NCBI GenBank assembly: GCA_009760855.2
Contig: WPIO01000020.1
Location: 2,537,501-2,601,500, forward strand
Source of the DNA: Cristatella mucedo
Lineage: Eukaryota > Bryozoa > Phylactolaemata > Cristatellidae
Length of the DNA stretch: 64,000 bases
Direction of reading: 5' to 3'
Positions 1 to 14,619 of this stretch are shown piece by piece; position 1 is the first letter of the stretch, and every line of letters starts with the position of its first letter. The notes under the pieces were generated by a model. It was given only the letters and a program-made list of their open reading frames with translations. It ran no database searches and had not been told where the DNA came from. Made by a program: the position numbers and the translations under genes.

Positions 1-3000
1 GTTGACTACAGCGATGGTGGTACTAGTAAAGTATATACGATTCCACTCACAGAGTACGGTGGCCGCGTCTCTAATCCGATCAAGGCTGGCGAATTTCTAC
101 AATCCTTTGCGCCTCTACTGATGCCATGTGAATGTACAAACGATGCACAGAACTCGGTGCAGGAGAAATCGGCGCACGAAAAGTTGGTTCTGAATGAGTT
201 AACTGAATTCACTGAAGTACCCGCGGATGTTATTCAAGAGCTTTACTCAGTTTGCTGGTAAGGAGCTTACGTGCCGATTTTCGTATTTCTTCTGATTTTT
301 TTATTGTATAACTGATACATAGTGCTACTTTAAGCATATCGATACAAACATAAATGTGTGGAAGCTATGCTCCGAGCTGCAAATCTTGTGACAAATTATC
401 AAATAGAAGCATGCAAACCAAGCGCAGCATAAAATTAAAAGTTTTCTCTCAATGGGAGTGGAACGACCCGTGGAGAGTCGGCGGCAGTTAGCTGGAATTC
501 TGTGGCAAGCCTCTGGTCGGCAAGTGTACCGGTGTGATACATGGCTGTACAGATACGTTTTCGAAGCACCGGTGCTGTAATTTTTCACCGTCCTACCCAC
601 TTTATCTGCGGATAAGTTTTGGATTGTGCATCAAGCTGGGCTTAGAAAAGGAATAGATTACTTACGATAAAGCATTGATTGTAGGATGGTCCCTAATATT
701 GCCCGACGCACTTTTTTAAAACAGCTTTAAATGACATTCAAAATATAAAGAGCGCTCTGAGACAGGGATTGTTCGCTGCTTCTGGCGTTGTTAGTTTTTT
801 GGAGACATCGACTGCTGTTCTGTTTGGTCTGTCTATGTATTCATTAGTTTGTGCGTTTATAACTCGGCGGAAGGAAGGCGTGTCGCCAGCCAGCCCTGCC
901 CGAAGAGAAGTTGTTGTGGCACTTCAGTCATACCTTGCCTCAATCGCTGTAACGTGTTGAAATTGCAGACATGGAAGTACTTTTACTGCATAACCCATTT
1001 ATTTTGCAGTCCAGACGAAACATTGTATGACCCGGAGGATGGCCTCATGCCAGGCAGCCTTCCACGAATTAACCAGCTGCCATCTGGAACCAGCCTTCTT
1101 TGTCTCTCGTAAGACTTCCTCGTGCTTGCACGTACTGTGCTGCACGGCAACTGCTGGGGCTAGTACATAAAACATGCAGGGAGGTCAGTGCTCGTGGCCA
1201 TGGCACTGGTTCGAGGTTGTAGCTATCCCATTCGACCATGGCTTCCTTCTGCAATCTCGCGGCCATTGCTCTGGTCCATTTGCACTTTGCAATGTCTGGT
1301 TGTGGTATATTGCCGCTGCTTGTGCTGCAGCTCACGCTTTCGTTGGTGTACCGTCAGCAGAATGCGATTGATCGAAAGAGAGAGAGAATGAGTGGAGAGA
1401 GAGCATAGAGCATAGGAAACAGAAGAGGCCCTGCTGCTTGCTGGTGATGTTGTCGTTATTGTACGGTGAAGTTGGGCAAAGCGTATCTGGTGAAACCTGG
1501 CCTGCTTGCATCCACCAGGAGGCAGGATTAATAATAATAATAATAATAATTTACTTGATAAAGCGCCCTCAGAGAACTCAATCTCTCTCTAGGCGCTTTA
1601 CATTTGCTGTAAAGTGAAATGCAATTGAATGGTAAGTAAAATCATGCTTGAAAAACAAACGAGGTGAATAATATGGTTAGGGGTGACATGCACAGGGTCA
1701 GCATGCAAATGTGGTTAGTGGCAGCATGCACAGTGTCAGCACGCATAAGCACATCAAAGACGAATCACAGGGACCCACTAAATGCTGTCCTAAATAGGTG
1801 TGGTTTTAGGTTCCTTTTAAATGTGGTCAAGTCAGGGGATGTTCTGACAAAGGTCGGGAGGGAGTTCCAGGCTTTGGGAGCATATGAACTAAATGCACGG
1901 TCTCCAAAGGATTTGAGGTTTGTATGAGGTATTTGTAGACTGTTGGATTCCGAGAAGCGGGTGGTACGATGCTTGGCCTGATGGGGTAGTATATCTGACA
2001 GATAGGCTGGAGCCATAGAATGAAGGGACCTAAAAGTGAGCGACAAAACCTTGAAGTCAATCCGTTGCTTGACTGGTAGCCAGTGCAGGTCGGCGAGAAG
2101 TGGAGTAATGTGGCAACTGCGACGCTCACGACAGACAAGCCTAGCTGCAGAGTTTTGCACCAGCTGCAATCGCCTGATCGCACATGCTGGTAGGCCAGTA
2201 AGCAGTGAGTTGCAGAAGTCGAGACGGGATGTCACGAATGCATGAACTAACTTGGACGTGGTATCTTTATCTAAACAAGCCCGAATTTTAGCAATGTTAT
2301 GAAGCTGAAAATGGGCGGATTTGACTGTGGAGCTGATATGGTCATCTAACGAGAGGTCGCTTTGGAATATGACACCTAGATTTCGAGCTGATTCAACTGG
2401 AGATATGCTGGCAGAGCCAATTTTGAGAGTCAGCCTTTCCAATCTCTGGATCACACTGGGTTTTCCCATAACTAGTAAGTTAGTTTTATCATCGTTAAGT
2501 TTTAGAAAATTTGCTGCCATCCATGTGCGGATGTCATCAATGCATGCAGCAAGTGAGTTGAGAAAATTTGAGGTGCTCGAAGGCTGGGAGGGATCAAAGC
2601 AAAGGTACAACTGAGTGTCATCCGCATAGAAGTGAAAGCCTAGATTGTGCTTGGCAATCACATCAGCAAGAGGCAGAGTATATATAGGATTCGTGGCATT
2701 TGGTTTGGTTGGCTATTTGTCCGAGGTAACCAGAATTTTCCGAATAGCTCTCTGCAGCTAGCGACTGCCTTATCAGCTTGTGAGCACATAGGCTGATAAG
2801 GCAGTCGCTTAGTCGCAGTAGTAGTCACAGTAGTTAAAAGGCTGATCGTGTAACCGCTGCTACATTATGGAGGATGCACTGGGATTCCGTTGACCGTTCC
2901 GGCATGTGTACGTGTAACACTCACCTGTACCACTAGCCTCGCTCTGGACTAGGGCCCAGACGATGGGCGCTAAAGGGCATCACTTCCCAAAGGGCAACCC

Positions 3001-6000
3001 ATAGGCGGTGCCCTATGGGCCCCGGGAGCATCCCATTTTGTCATCTATGGAAGCCTGGTGGCCCGAGCTTCTCTGATAGCCACTTGATAGCCAGCTCAGA
3101 GACTCCGAGAAAGGCTTTATCGGCAGCAGTGGGGGGAGGCATTTGGAGCACAATCGTAAGGTGGCTGTCCAGAGCAAGGCTGCTGCTTTGATCATTATTT
3201 GACTGAGGCTAAAAAGCTGCCCGGGTTGCGTGCATTCACATTGCACGTTATGTGGCACCTATAAAAGGCTTTCTGTTCTTTTCGAAGGGCTGCCGAGGAG
3301 GTATTTATTTTCTGCAGGTCTAAAGATGCCGTTGGGAAGTGCCTTGGGTGCATAGCTTCAGGCTCTCCTGATAATGAGAATAATAATAACAAAAATAATA
3401 GTAATCGCCTGACTTGACAAAATTTTACAGAAGCTAAAAGTGCATCTATTCATCACAGCATTTAGTGAATCCATGTGATTCATCCTATATGTGCTTATGT
3501 GTGCTGACACTGTGCATGCTGCTTCATTCAGAAGACTGCCTCTACAGCTAGCCATCACATCCGATGCCTATCCAAGATTAGAAGCTGTCTCCCACAGTGG
3601 CTTGTAAAAAATTCAACTAGCTCTTTAGTTCTGTCTCGGCTTGATTATTGTAATTCCCTTTTGGCTGGGCTACCAAAGAAAGCTATTATGCCACTACAGC
3701 GGACTATGAATATGGCTGCAAGGCTGGTCTTCAAGTCCCAGCGGTTTGAGCACGTGTCACCTTTGTTGGAAGAGCTAGGATGGTTGCCGGTTGAGCAAAG
3801 GATACAGAGCAAAGTTCTTACGCTGACCCACAAGGCCCGCCACGGCTTGGCTCCTTCATACCTAGCTGAACTGCTGCATCAGTTTCAGCCTGTTCGCGCC
3901 CTCAGGTCCTGTGTGGACAATAAATTAGCTGTCCCGTTCCTCCGCTTAAAGACTGTTGGCGACAGAAGCTTTAGCTCTGCAGGTCCTAGACTGTGGAACT
4001 TGCTTCCACAATTCTTACGCAACGACATCTACTCTTCAACTGCCGACTGTGGCACATGTTTTTCAGCGGTCCTGAGCTGCTACTTCTATGCTACTCACTA
4101 CCTCAACTGCTCTCCTGACTCTGCTATGCTTCCCACTTTCTCTTTGTTGCGTGAGACGAAGTCTGTTGGCTACCGAATGCGTACCGAAAGCCGCTTAGGC
4201 TGTGAGTGCGCTATACAAAACTCTTCTGCGTAACACCCACATGGTATTTATGACTTTGTGGAGTTACTGACGGAGATACATTACATTACATTAACCATAT
4301 TTGCATGTTGACCCTGTGCATTTCACCTCTAGCCATGTTATGCCTACTGTCATTTAACATGCTACCACTAATCATGCGATCATGCTTTCTTTGCAGCTAA
4401 TGTAAAATGCCTAGAAAGAGATTAAGTGCTCTGATGGTGCTATACAAATACATTAATATTATTATTTATCCATGTAATAAGCTAGTCTGTCTTATATGTC
4501 CCCATCAGCCCCACTATCAAGTCTGCTTACTCTCAGCTATGTACCGTTGCAAAAGCTTGAATGTTCTTAGATAAGAATACTGCAGCCAAGTTGATCCATG
4601 CATTTTCCACGTCTCGTGTAGATTTCTTTTAGTTATTCCTTGCAGGTATTCCTGTCTATGCAAGGAGATGCCAACAGTCTATGGAAAACTCTGTAGCTGG
4701 GCTTATCGGTTGTGAACGTTAAAATTGCCGAATAAGACCACTACTCATCGACCTGCATTAGCTATCGATTCAAGCACCATATCGATTTGAAGATTCTGTC
4801 ACTCACCTTTCAGGTCTCAATTTCTTAAGCTTCCCATTTTGCACTTGCCTCTTCCAACTCAAGTCGTGTAGCTGTTCTTCTAAGCTATCTCTAATCCTTA
4901 GGAGACTGTGCCCTTCAGTTTGTATGCTCCCAAAGCCAGAAACTTGCTACAAACCGGCTTCATGACGTCCCCTGACTTTGCAGTATTAATGGCAAAACTA
5001 AAAATCTACCTATTCCTTACAGCATTGTTCGGTCTGTGTGGACAGGCTTTGTATGCCTATGCATTTAGAAATTGTTTTTGTATCTCTAGTCAGTTTGCTT
5101 GCTTCTTTTCCACCACGTTTCTCCTGTTTGTGTTACAGTTGTGCACAACTCGGCAGCTAGCTTTGTCTCTCGTAAGCCTCGCATATGCCACAGTGCACTT
5201 CTTCTCGCCAATCGGCACTGGTTCCTTATCTAGCAGAGCATCGATTTTAGGATTTTGTCACACCTTTAGGTTCCTCTATCTTCTTGTTTCGGCCTACTTT
5301 TAATAATAATAATGCACTTGATAAAGCGCCCTCAGAGAACTCAATCTCTTTCTAGGCGCTTTACATTTGCTGCAAAGGGAACCGCAATTGAATGGTGAGT
5401 AATATCATGCTTGACAAAAAAAACATGAGTAACATGGTTAGGGGTGACATGCACAGGGTCAGCATGCAAATGTGCTTAGTGGCAGCATGCACAGTGTCAG
5501 CACGCATAAGCACATAAAGGACAAATCACTGGACCCACTAAATGCTGTCCTAAATAGGTGCGTTTTTAACTTCTTTTTAAATGTGGTCAAGTCAGGGGAT
5601 GTTGTGACGCAAGTCGGGAGTGAGTTCCAGGTTTTGGGACCATACGAACTAAATGCATGGTCTCTAAAGAATTTGAGGTTTGTATGAGGTATTGGTAAAC
5701 TGTTGGATTCCGAAAAGCGAGTAGTACGATGCTTGACCTGGTGGAGGAGTAGATCTGAGAGATAGGCTGGAGCCAAAGAATGAAGTGACCTAAAAGTGAG
5801 CGACAAAACCTTGAAGTCGATACGTTGCTTGACTGGGAGCCAGTGCAGGTCGGCGAGAAGTGGTGTGAAATGGCAACTGCGCCGCTCACGACAGAATCTG
5901 AATCAGAATCCTATCTGAATTAGTTTTACATCAGACCTCCTGTCGCACCACCGACTCTTCTGACTTAGTTCTTTACGGATTGATATCATGTCATCTCCTA

Positions 6001-9000
6001 ATACGATGGAATCCAAAAAGAAGTTCTAAGCCTATCTATTCCTCAAGGGTCCATCCAAGTGAATGGTTCTTTATGTGCCGATATGGTCTGAGGCAGCACG
6101 CGTCGTGACTAATCAATTGACACACTTCTGTTTCAGCATGCTTCGTGCTAAATCGACACACTTCTGTTTCAACGTAAGTTAATTCATTTGGTTCTCTTAA
6201 GGAGCTATGTAAATGTTCTATGACTACCCGTGTCCAATAAAGTTGCAGAGAAGATACACACTCTGGTCTCAGGCCTCTGTGTGGGCTTAATGGATGTATC
6301 TTAGCACAAAATTTGCAATTATAAGCCGGCACTCTCAGTTCATGCAGTGCACAGGGATTTGACTCGGGCGATTTAGTGAACATTTAATCCCGAGGCTTTA
6401 AATTTTCATGATGAACGTCTTACAAAAAGTGGACTCGATAGATCAATCGTGCAGGAAATCTGGTAACTCGGAGGAGCAGTATCCCGCTCGAGGCAAGAGT
6501 CTTTTTCAGCGCTCAGTCCTGGAGCAGATGGTGGCCAGTCGCTATGTATTTTGAAATTGCACATAAAATGCCTCGAAACTGTGGCAGTTGTTAGTGACTT
6601 GAGATTTTTTGTTTCTGTTTCGACAGCATGGGCAGCCCTGCTAATACAAGAATCTGCTCTCTCGTTCCAGACCCCGGCTCTAGGGTGTGCCATTGCTGCA
6701 AGTTGGGCTGCCTATTAAGCTATGGAAGCGGTGGCTATTTGTAATGTTTGAGCTTTATGAAGCATAGGAAAATTTGGCGTACCATAATGAATAGCTGTTT
6801 GATAGGTTTGTGAACGAGCTGCTCGTTCTAATGTTGCTGCGACCTCAACTATGACTATTGAACTATTCAAATGGTATTAGCTTGCACGTGAGCTCTGCAA
6901 TTGAGACCGCTATTGGGTTGGTTGTCTGCCAAGCTGTGTTTTTGCTTCGTTTCGTTGCTGTCTCATCGCTACTCACCGTCGGAATTTAGATACCAAAAAG
7001 CAGAGCTCGAAAAAAGGCGCAGCCATAACTACATGCGATATGTGGCCACGAAAATGAAATACTTTGCTCGCTCGGATCCGGAAGTGGTAACAGCCGCGCG
7101 GAGCAGCACCACTGGCCCGCTGTGGCGCCCTGATAGGCATGAGGAGAAGCAGAGGCGCCGTCCACCAAGGTGCCCTCGCTCTTGCGGTGCCCCCCCCCCC
7201 ATCTCGAGGTGCCCCCCCCCCCGTCACATGCCATAGCCTCGTCCTCGGCTGCTGCTGCCGCCTCTTGCGTGCAATGCGCGCTTGTGGACTGACTGTGCAT
7301 TTGAGCGCCAATCCTCGGTCGTTGTCTTTATTTCTAGGTTCACGCTAAGAAATCAAAGGAGTTGAAAGCATTGTCCAAAAAGCCGGACGTCACCATGCCC
7401 AACGTCATATACACCGTGAGAGTGTACAAGCCTGCTCAAGTGATCGAAAAAAAGGTACAACTCACCTACCTGGCTGCCTGTGCAGAATGGGTGGTGGGTG
7501 GGGGCAGCAGCATCAGCGCCGCCCGGGAGCGCAGTGACGTCGGCGAGCTTTTACGAATGCCGCCCCTTCCTCTTTTTCTCTCACCCACTCACTTCCTTTC
7601 AACAGATTTCCCCGGGCGACGACTTCTGTGTGCTCGGCGACCAGGAGCTGACGGTCCTGAGGGATTCCATCAGGTGCTATCGCGACTTCGAGTACCCCGG
7701 CGAGATGAGTGCAAATCCCGACGCAGTGGCCACCGCTCCGCGCGCCGGCGATCGCTTCAAATCGGCCATGTTCTACGTAGAGGGAGTGCTGTACGACGAC
7801 CTGCGCGATCCGACGAGCAGGAGATACAGCCAGTGCGTCGCAAGCTGATGCTGCGTGCGCTCCCATCAAAGGATGATGATGCATTGGCTGGAGGCACGCT
7901 GCTTGTACACCGGCAGCCGGGCTCGGCATCTGTTTGCCACACCCCGCTTGGCGTTTGCTTGCTCCCTTACTGACTCTCCTCCCCACTCCATTTTCCAGCT
8001 GGCTCGCATGGACCTTCAACCGTGCGGCAAATTCTTGCGTTGGTGGCATTGCTTTCGTGTGTGCTCATCGTGACTGCCAGCCTGTGCCGTCATGCTGTGC
8101 CAGCCAGCCATGTTCCCGATGGCTGCCTCTGCAAGTGAGCTAGAGATGCTGTGCTGTCGAGCTCACGTGACCAGTGCTTGTATGCAAGGGCTCCTGCTGA
8201 CATGTCCCAAGGTCGTTGGGGGCACGATCGAACTGCATTGCTTCTTTTTTAAATGCTTGTCCCATTTACCTTGCCCAACTTGATGTTTTGTTTCTTCTTC
8301 TCTTTGATACCATACTGTGTACAAAGTACTGCAATTCGAGATGTGAATCTGCAATTCCACTGGTGCAATTGGTGAACCGTGATGGCACACTGGTGCAAAG
8401 CCACTAGGCCACTGCAGCTGGTGCAAGTGTAATTTACAAATCCCAGAGGTTTGACCATATGTTTCCTTTGCTGAAAGAGATAGGTTGGCTGCCGGCTGAT
8501 CAATGGATACTGAGCAAATTTCTTACGCTGCCCTCAAGGCCTTCCATGGCTTGGTTCCTTCATACCTAGTTGAACTGCTGCATCAGTTTCAGCTTCCGCG
8601 TGCTATCAAGTCCTCTATGGACTGTAAATTAGCTGTTCCATTCCTCCACTTAAATCCGTTGGAGACAATCTTTTGCTCTGCAGATCTTAGACCGTGGAAC
8701 TCATTTTCATTATTACAATGCAACTGCAACTACTCTCCCGCTGCTGACAATTGCACATCTTTTCCAGTGGTCCTGAGCTACTACTCCCATGCTACTCACT
8801 ACCTCAACCGCTCTCCTGACCCGGCTATGCTTCTCACTTTTTCTTTGTTGCATGAGATTAAGTTTGTTGGCTACCGAATGCATATCGAAAGCTGCTTAGG
8901 CTGTGAGTGAGCTGTACAAAACTCTCCTGCAAAGCGCCCACATAGCCTGTGTGGCCGGATATACATTACATTACATACATTATAATTCAGACCGATCTGG

Positions 9001-11281
9001 CCTGGGTATGTATGCCTCATCGAGTAGCAATAGGAACTGATCGAGGTCAGGGGGTGGAGCAAGCGATCGGCTCTCAAAAGCTGCGAAAAGTTAAACGGCT
9101 CTTTTTGTCAAAGATTGCAAGGAGGTGAGCAAGCTCAAATGGCTGTGTCAGTGCTGCTGCAGCAGCTTTTTGTCAGACTGTCCGGTGACCTTGCCCCGGA
9201 AGCCAGTGCGATGGTACGCATGCCTATCTCTCCATCAGGATTCTCACTTCAACCAGGCCATGTTGCCTGCTGCGCAAACCCCACGGGGTCATGCAAGCGT
9301 ACACGTGCATCTGTGCAGCCTTTTATCATGTCCCTCAGCGCTTACAATTGCACTTTTTTTCGGAATTTTGTCGATTGAGATGTGCTGTGCCATCGCCGGA
9401 GTGCTGAAGCTGCTTTTATGGCTGCCCTGCTGTCCTTGGCCAGGGCAGGCTGCACGTAAAATGGCGTCGTGCGTGACAGGGAGCCTCAGACAATGCTTGT
9501 GCCTTAGAGGAAAGCCGGCCAAGATTGTTAGCCTGAGGCAGTCGACGTAAGCTAGTGCGCAGGGCGGCTGCCTGCAGTCTTGTGACACTCTTGGCACTGA
9601 TGTCCTCCCTCCTACCTCCTCTCTCCGAGGTGCGGCTGATCCATGGTGCAATTGGATCGCTGGCTACCTACTACCCACTGGCCGAGTGGCCAATTGATGA
9701 CGCAGCTGGTGCTTGCCTTGCTGGTTTTTTATCGGGTCCCTCTCCCTCGGGGTCCGATTGACTAAACTGCCAAAATAAATGTCTAATGTAAATTTGCCTG
9801 CGACTGCTGCTGCATGCTGCTCGTGCTCTATGGCACGGGCCTGCATGCAAGTCAGCCAGCTAGCTGAGCCGTCGGTGTGCAGCTCTCAGCAGTCTTTTTA
9901 TTATGTGATTACCCAGAGTAGTTTGATGCCCCCTCCCCCAAAGTGACTCGGGGGGGGCATAGGAAATGCGTGCAGTTAATGTATCGACTAGATTGTGAAC
10001 CTTTGCCAGACCGGCCAATTTTGGGTTTATGTCAGTCTTGCACCGATGTACTTAATCCAATGTACTTAATTCTATGTTATTGCCAATGGTTTTTAGTAAG
10101 GTGCTTGCTCTTCACTACCCAGGTTAGGGGTTAGACTCTTTCAGGTGGCGATCCTTAATTTCCACCTGCATGCAGGGTGATTGCTAAGGCTCTTCTATTG
10201 CTCTGTGAATGCGGCTCTTGAATCAGCCGACTTTTACCTGTAGTCATGCTGGTGCAACAGGTACTAAAAAAAAACACTTTAGCTGATTTAATAGCCTCAT
10301 TTATAAAGTGACAGGAAAGCCTTAACAGCTATCGCCCACCGCTTGCAGTGGGCAATAAAAGATCGCCCACTGCAGGACTCGAACCCACGACCAGAGTCGT
10401 GAAGAGCAAGCAACTTACCCCTGGGCTGAGACCCAGGGGCAACATTTGAGGTTTCAGCTGCCCTATGGATGAGCGGACCAGTGGTCTGGTGGTTAGTGTT
10501 ACAGATTCTGTGCTGTGAGATCGCTGGTTTGAGTCCTGCCCCCCCCCCCCCGACGGGCCTACCGTTTCGAGGCAGCTGACCAGATCTGAGTCTCTTGTAC
10601 CCTGCTTAGTCAAGACACACTGGTTACTGGTCTTGAAGAAGCTGGCTTGCTGGGTAGGCTTGAGGCTTCCCATTGTGCCTTTCGTGTGCCTCATGCCTCA
10701 TCATAGTCCAAACGGTCCACACTGCCAATATGCACTCGGGCTAGATGTTATTTCTAGCTCATATTTTGGGCATATTGTCGACAGCTTGCTCTGTTTGGCC
10801 AATTAGAGGACATTGTATAATTAGCAGACAGAACCAACATCCTGCTTCAGTGCAGTTCGGAGGAGCCTCGGAAAAGCTTCTAATCCCACAAATCTAGACC
10901 GTTCAAATACTTTTCTGTTTTGAGTGTCTGCTCCTCGAATATAGGCAGGCTGGCCTTGCTGGATTTACTTTTGACCGGCTTCCTTAGTTAATCTCCCAAG
11001 GTGGCTTAGTGAACGCTGGGTCTGTATGGTTGGATTCGCTTCTTATATTCTAGTTGAGCAGTCATGGATTTTGGACTATGTGCTTATGCGTGCTGACACT
11101 GTTTATGTTGCCACTAACGATTCTTGCACGCTGACCCTGTGCGTGTAACCATACTATTCTTGTTGTTTAGTGAGCGTGCTACCACTAATCATTGTATCGT
11201 GCTTCCTTTGCAGCAAATGTAAAGCGCTTAGAAAGAGATAGAGTTCTCCAAGGCGCTTCACCAAATGTATTATTGTTATTA

Positions 11282-11340
<59 letters not shown>

Positions 11341-13925
11341 TCTCTCTAATTACCTGGCTGATGCTTGGGCACTCGTTTCAAATCCCTGCTGCTGTTCTTA
11401 TCAAAGTCACTGGAAGGAGTATCGGCAGACCGACTAAACTCTTTGAACTTGAAACTTCAAACCTATCAAGTATGTTCTAATCAGGTTTTAGAGCTAATCA
11501 CTCCACCTAGTCAGCTCGTTGCTTCGGGTATATAACACCCTCTGTATAGCGCCCCAAGAGAAGTAGTCACTATTAAGGCGATTCAGGCATGCCACTGAGC
11601 TCGAGCCCGCGATCTTGGTCATCAAATACATTCACCTTGGCCGCAGTCGTCAATGGTGAGCACGTTAACCACTGTGCCCAACCAGTGCTGACGTCACGCT
11701 TCCTTTGCAAAACATGTAAAGTGCCTAGAAAGAGTTTAATTCCTCTGAGGCGCCAAATACATGTACCACTATTGTAATTAATAATATCGACTTGCAGGCC
11801 GATCATCAGCTGGATGGCCACAAGACTGCCAAAAGCTCAGGCAATGGGTGTGCCGGAACAAGCCCAAATGGAAGGTGTTACATTTGCCGATCTACCCATA
11901 CGGCTCGGACAACCTTATGTCTACATGCATCAAGGCGACTGCGAGCACTGCATCGTTTTCACAGACCTCAGGTTATTTTATGTTTTGTTTTTGTGACACC
12001 TGCATTTGCTTCGTTCAGCTTTGTTTGCTGGAACTCGAATCGTGGTTGATGTCACAAGAGACCTCACCTTTGCCACGAACCTGCTTCTCCCCACTATTAG
12101 AGATAATTTGGGTTTGCAGTAGACACCTTCATGGTCGACCAGGTCAGCTGATGCTCCAAACACTTCCTCGTGCCCTTTGCTAATAATTACAAGAATAAAT
12201 TAATTTATGGTGCCCGAAGAGAACTCAATCTCTGCCTATGCATGTGACCTAGGCTGTAAAGGAAACATATAAATGTATTAGTATTATTGCAATACAGCAA
12301 ATACATTATTGCAATACAATAATACGTTTGATATAGCGCCCTCAGAGAACTCAATCTCTTTCTAGTCACTTTACATTTACTGCAAAGGAAGCACGATCGA
12401 ATGGTTAGTTGTAGCATTCTCAATGACAACAAGCATAGCATGGTTAGGGGTGACATGCACAGAGTCAGCTTGCGAGTATGGTTAGTGTCAGCACCCATAA
12501 GCACATAAAGGGCAAATCACGTGGACCCACCAAATGCTGTGATTAAAAGATGCGTTTTTATGGTTAGTACAGTGCGATAGTAAGCCCTCAAGCGAATTAC
12601 AATGTTTATGAATGGCTGTATATGTTAGGAAAAGAAAAGGAATGCCAAAAAAGATACTTGTTCATCTCATACTTCAAAGGCTCACCTGATCACTGATGGC
12701 CGTTGATATGGACATTCTAAAATCCCTCGGTGACATAGTACCTAAGCCATAGCAGTGATGCCAGTGGTGCCCAAGCAAGACGATTGGTGCTTAAGGACTT
12801 GGTAATCTTTGGTGCCTAGCACTGTTGAGCGATTCTGCAGAACTATCAGAGGGACATTGCTTAAGTCAACACTCCTGAGAATGTCGTTGTGCACATGCGG
12901 TAGTGCGATCGCTGTTGAGTTATTTTACTAAATGGAATCAAAAGACTGCCTGTTTGATCCTTTTTCTATGCGGCCATTAAAACGTCTAAAGACTGAATAT
13001 CTGAAACCACCATGTCCGTGTGAATCATCTGCTGGACCATGGAGCCACGAACACAGATCGCCCCTGTTCCTAACGACTTTCTGGGTACACTATGAGTACC
13101 TTCTATGTTGTTATTGCTAGCGATTTTTAACCCTGCTGTCATTCGAGGAAATATAGCCATCTAGCTTGCTCAAAAGCATCCAATGGTGATACTGTAATGC
13201 AATGCCTCAGTTTGTGTGGAGAGGCGACTGTATTGCAATACTCAAATCCATCTACTCCCTTGTACTTAATACTGTTTCGTTTCGCTGTACTTCACAAGCC
13301 AATCCTTTTAAAGGTTGGCTTGCATGGGCTCCCTTCCAAAGCAAAGATACAGTGTGCTTTTAGTTGCCTGCTTAGATCAGCTGACTCGTCAGTCAGCATA
13401 TTGTGACTCTAAGAGAAGCACACCGTTCGTAGGGGTATTGGTTCAGCACGGGCAACATACGTATCACTACTGTTTGCAAGAATATAATAATCACTACTAC
13501 CGCCTGGTAGATTATTGGTATTATTAGTACCTGCAAGATTGCCTGCTATCTGTCAAATCACCTTAAGCTTTACTACGTGCAACATTATTTGTATTATTAC
13601 TACCACCAAACCGGTACTGCCTGTCATTTGACCTCCATTATTACTACCTGCCAGGTCACTTATATCATTACTGCCAGCCAGTATTTTGGATCTTTCTTAC
13701 CTCTTCTCTGAGTATTGAGACTTGTGCTGGGTCCCTCTGGGTCTTAGCCCAAATGTAAGGTGCTCACACTTTTCGACCCAGTTTGTACGTTCGAGTCCTG
13801 CAACAGGCAAGTCTTTATTACCCTTGTGAATGTGAGGCAGTAGCCACTAAGGTTGTTCTGCTGCTGTATAATAGGGTCTGTGGATCAGCTGAAATTTAAT
13901 CTTTGTTCGTTGGCCACTCATTCTA

Positions 13926-13978
<53 letters not shown>

Positions 13979-14529
13979 TGTGTGTGTGTGCGCGCGTGTG
14001 TATGTGTGTGTGCGCGCATGTTTGCACATGTGCGTATGTGTGTTTGGCCTGCTGAAACATTGTCATTCTATGCAAACCTGTCATTTCGCCTTGCCTTGCA
14101 ACAGGGCAAGCTATTTCCTTCGTGACTGCTCTGCCCTCTGGTTTTTATGCTGTTTTTTGTGCCCCATGTGCCATCGCCAGTCAGTGAGTACTCATGGAGT
14201 AACCAATCGGTTCGGCGCAGGCATTTCAGTAGTTGTGGGCTGTTCTATTCACACAATGCCCGGCCCTTGGCTGTGGCTCTACAAGCATTACGGCATTGCA
14301 CTTGATGCATGCTGAAGCAACGTGTGCAATTGTGGACCAGCTTGAAATGCAGCTGCCGGCAGTATGGCAGCAGGTCCTGTCTGCTAGAGCTGCCACTTTG
14401 GTCTGTGCATTCCGCTTAGGAAGAAAAACGTTGTCAATTGTAGCCTTTCGCCGGTCACTCAGTCGTCTTCCTCGCATGCACTTGCTGTACAGGAAATCAG
14501 CAGCAGCAGCCCTTATCCTGCAACCAAAG

Positions 14530-14619
<90 letters not shown>

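Noticed and set aside
7513-8049. 178-codon open frame on the - strand
   Set aside because: It lies antisense over the real SNAPC3 exon 7606-7832 and extends through intron; the composition is typical of a GC-rich shadow frame.
7934-8143. Candidate SNAPC3 exon after 7832 (acceptor TTTTCCAG at 7999, WLAWTFNRAANS)
   Set aside because: The exon at 11798 joins exon 5 in phase as Q/PIISW and continues with the family sequence; the 7999 segment has no similarity to SNAPC3.
14226-14477. Frames flanking the CT microsatellite at 14.5 kb
   Set aside because: They overlap on opposite strands and show no conserved motif; they lie within SNAPC3 intron 6.
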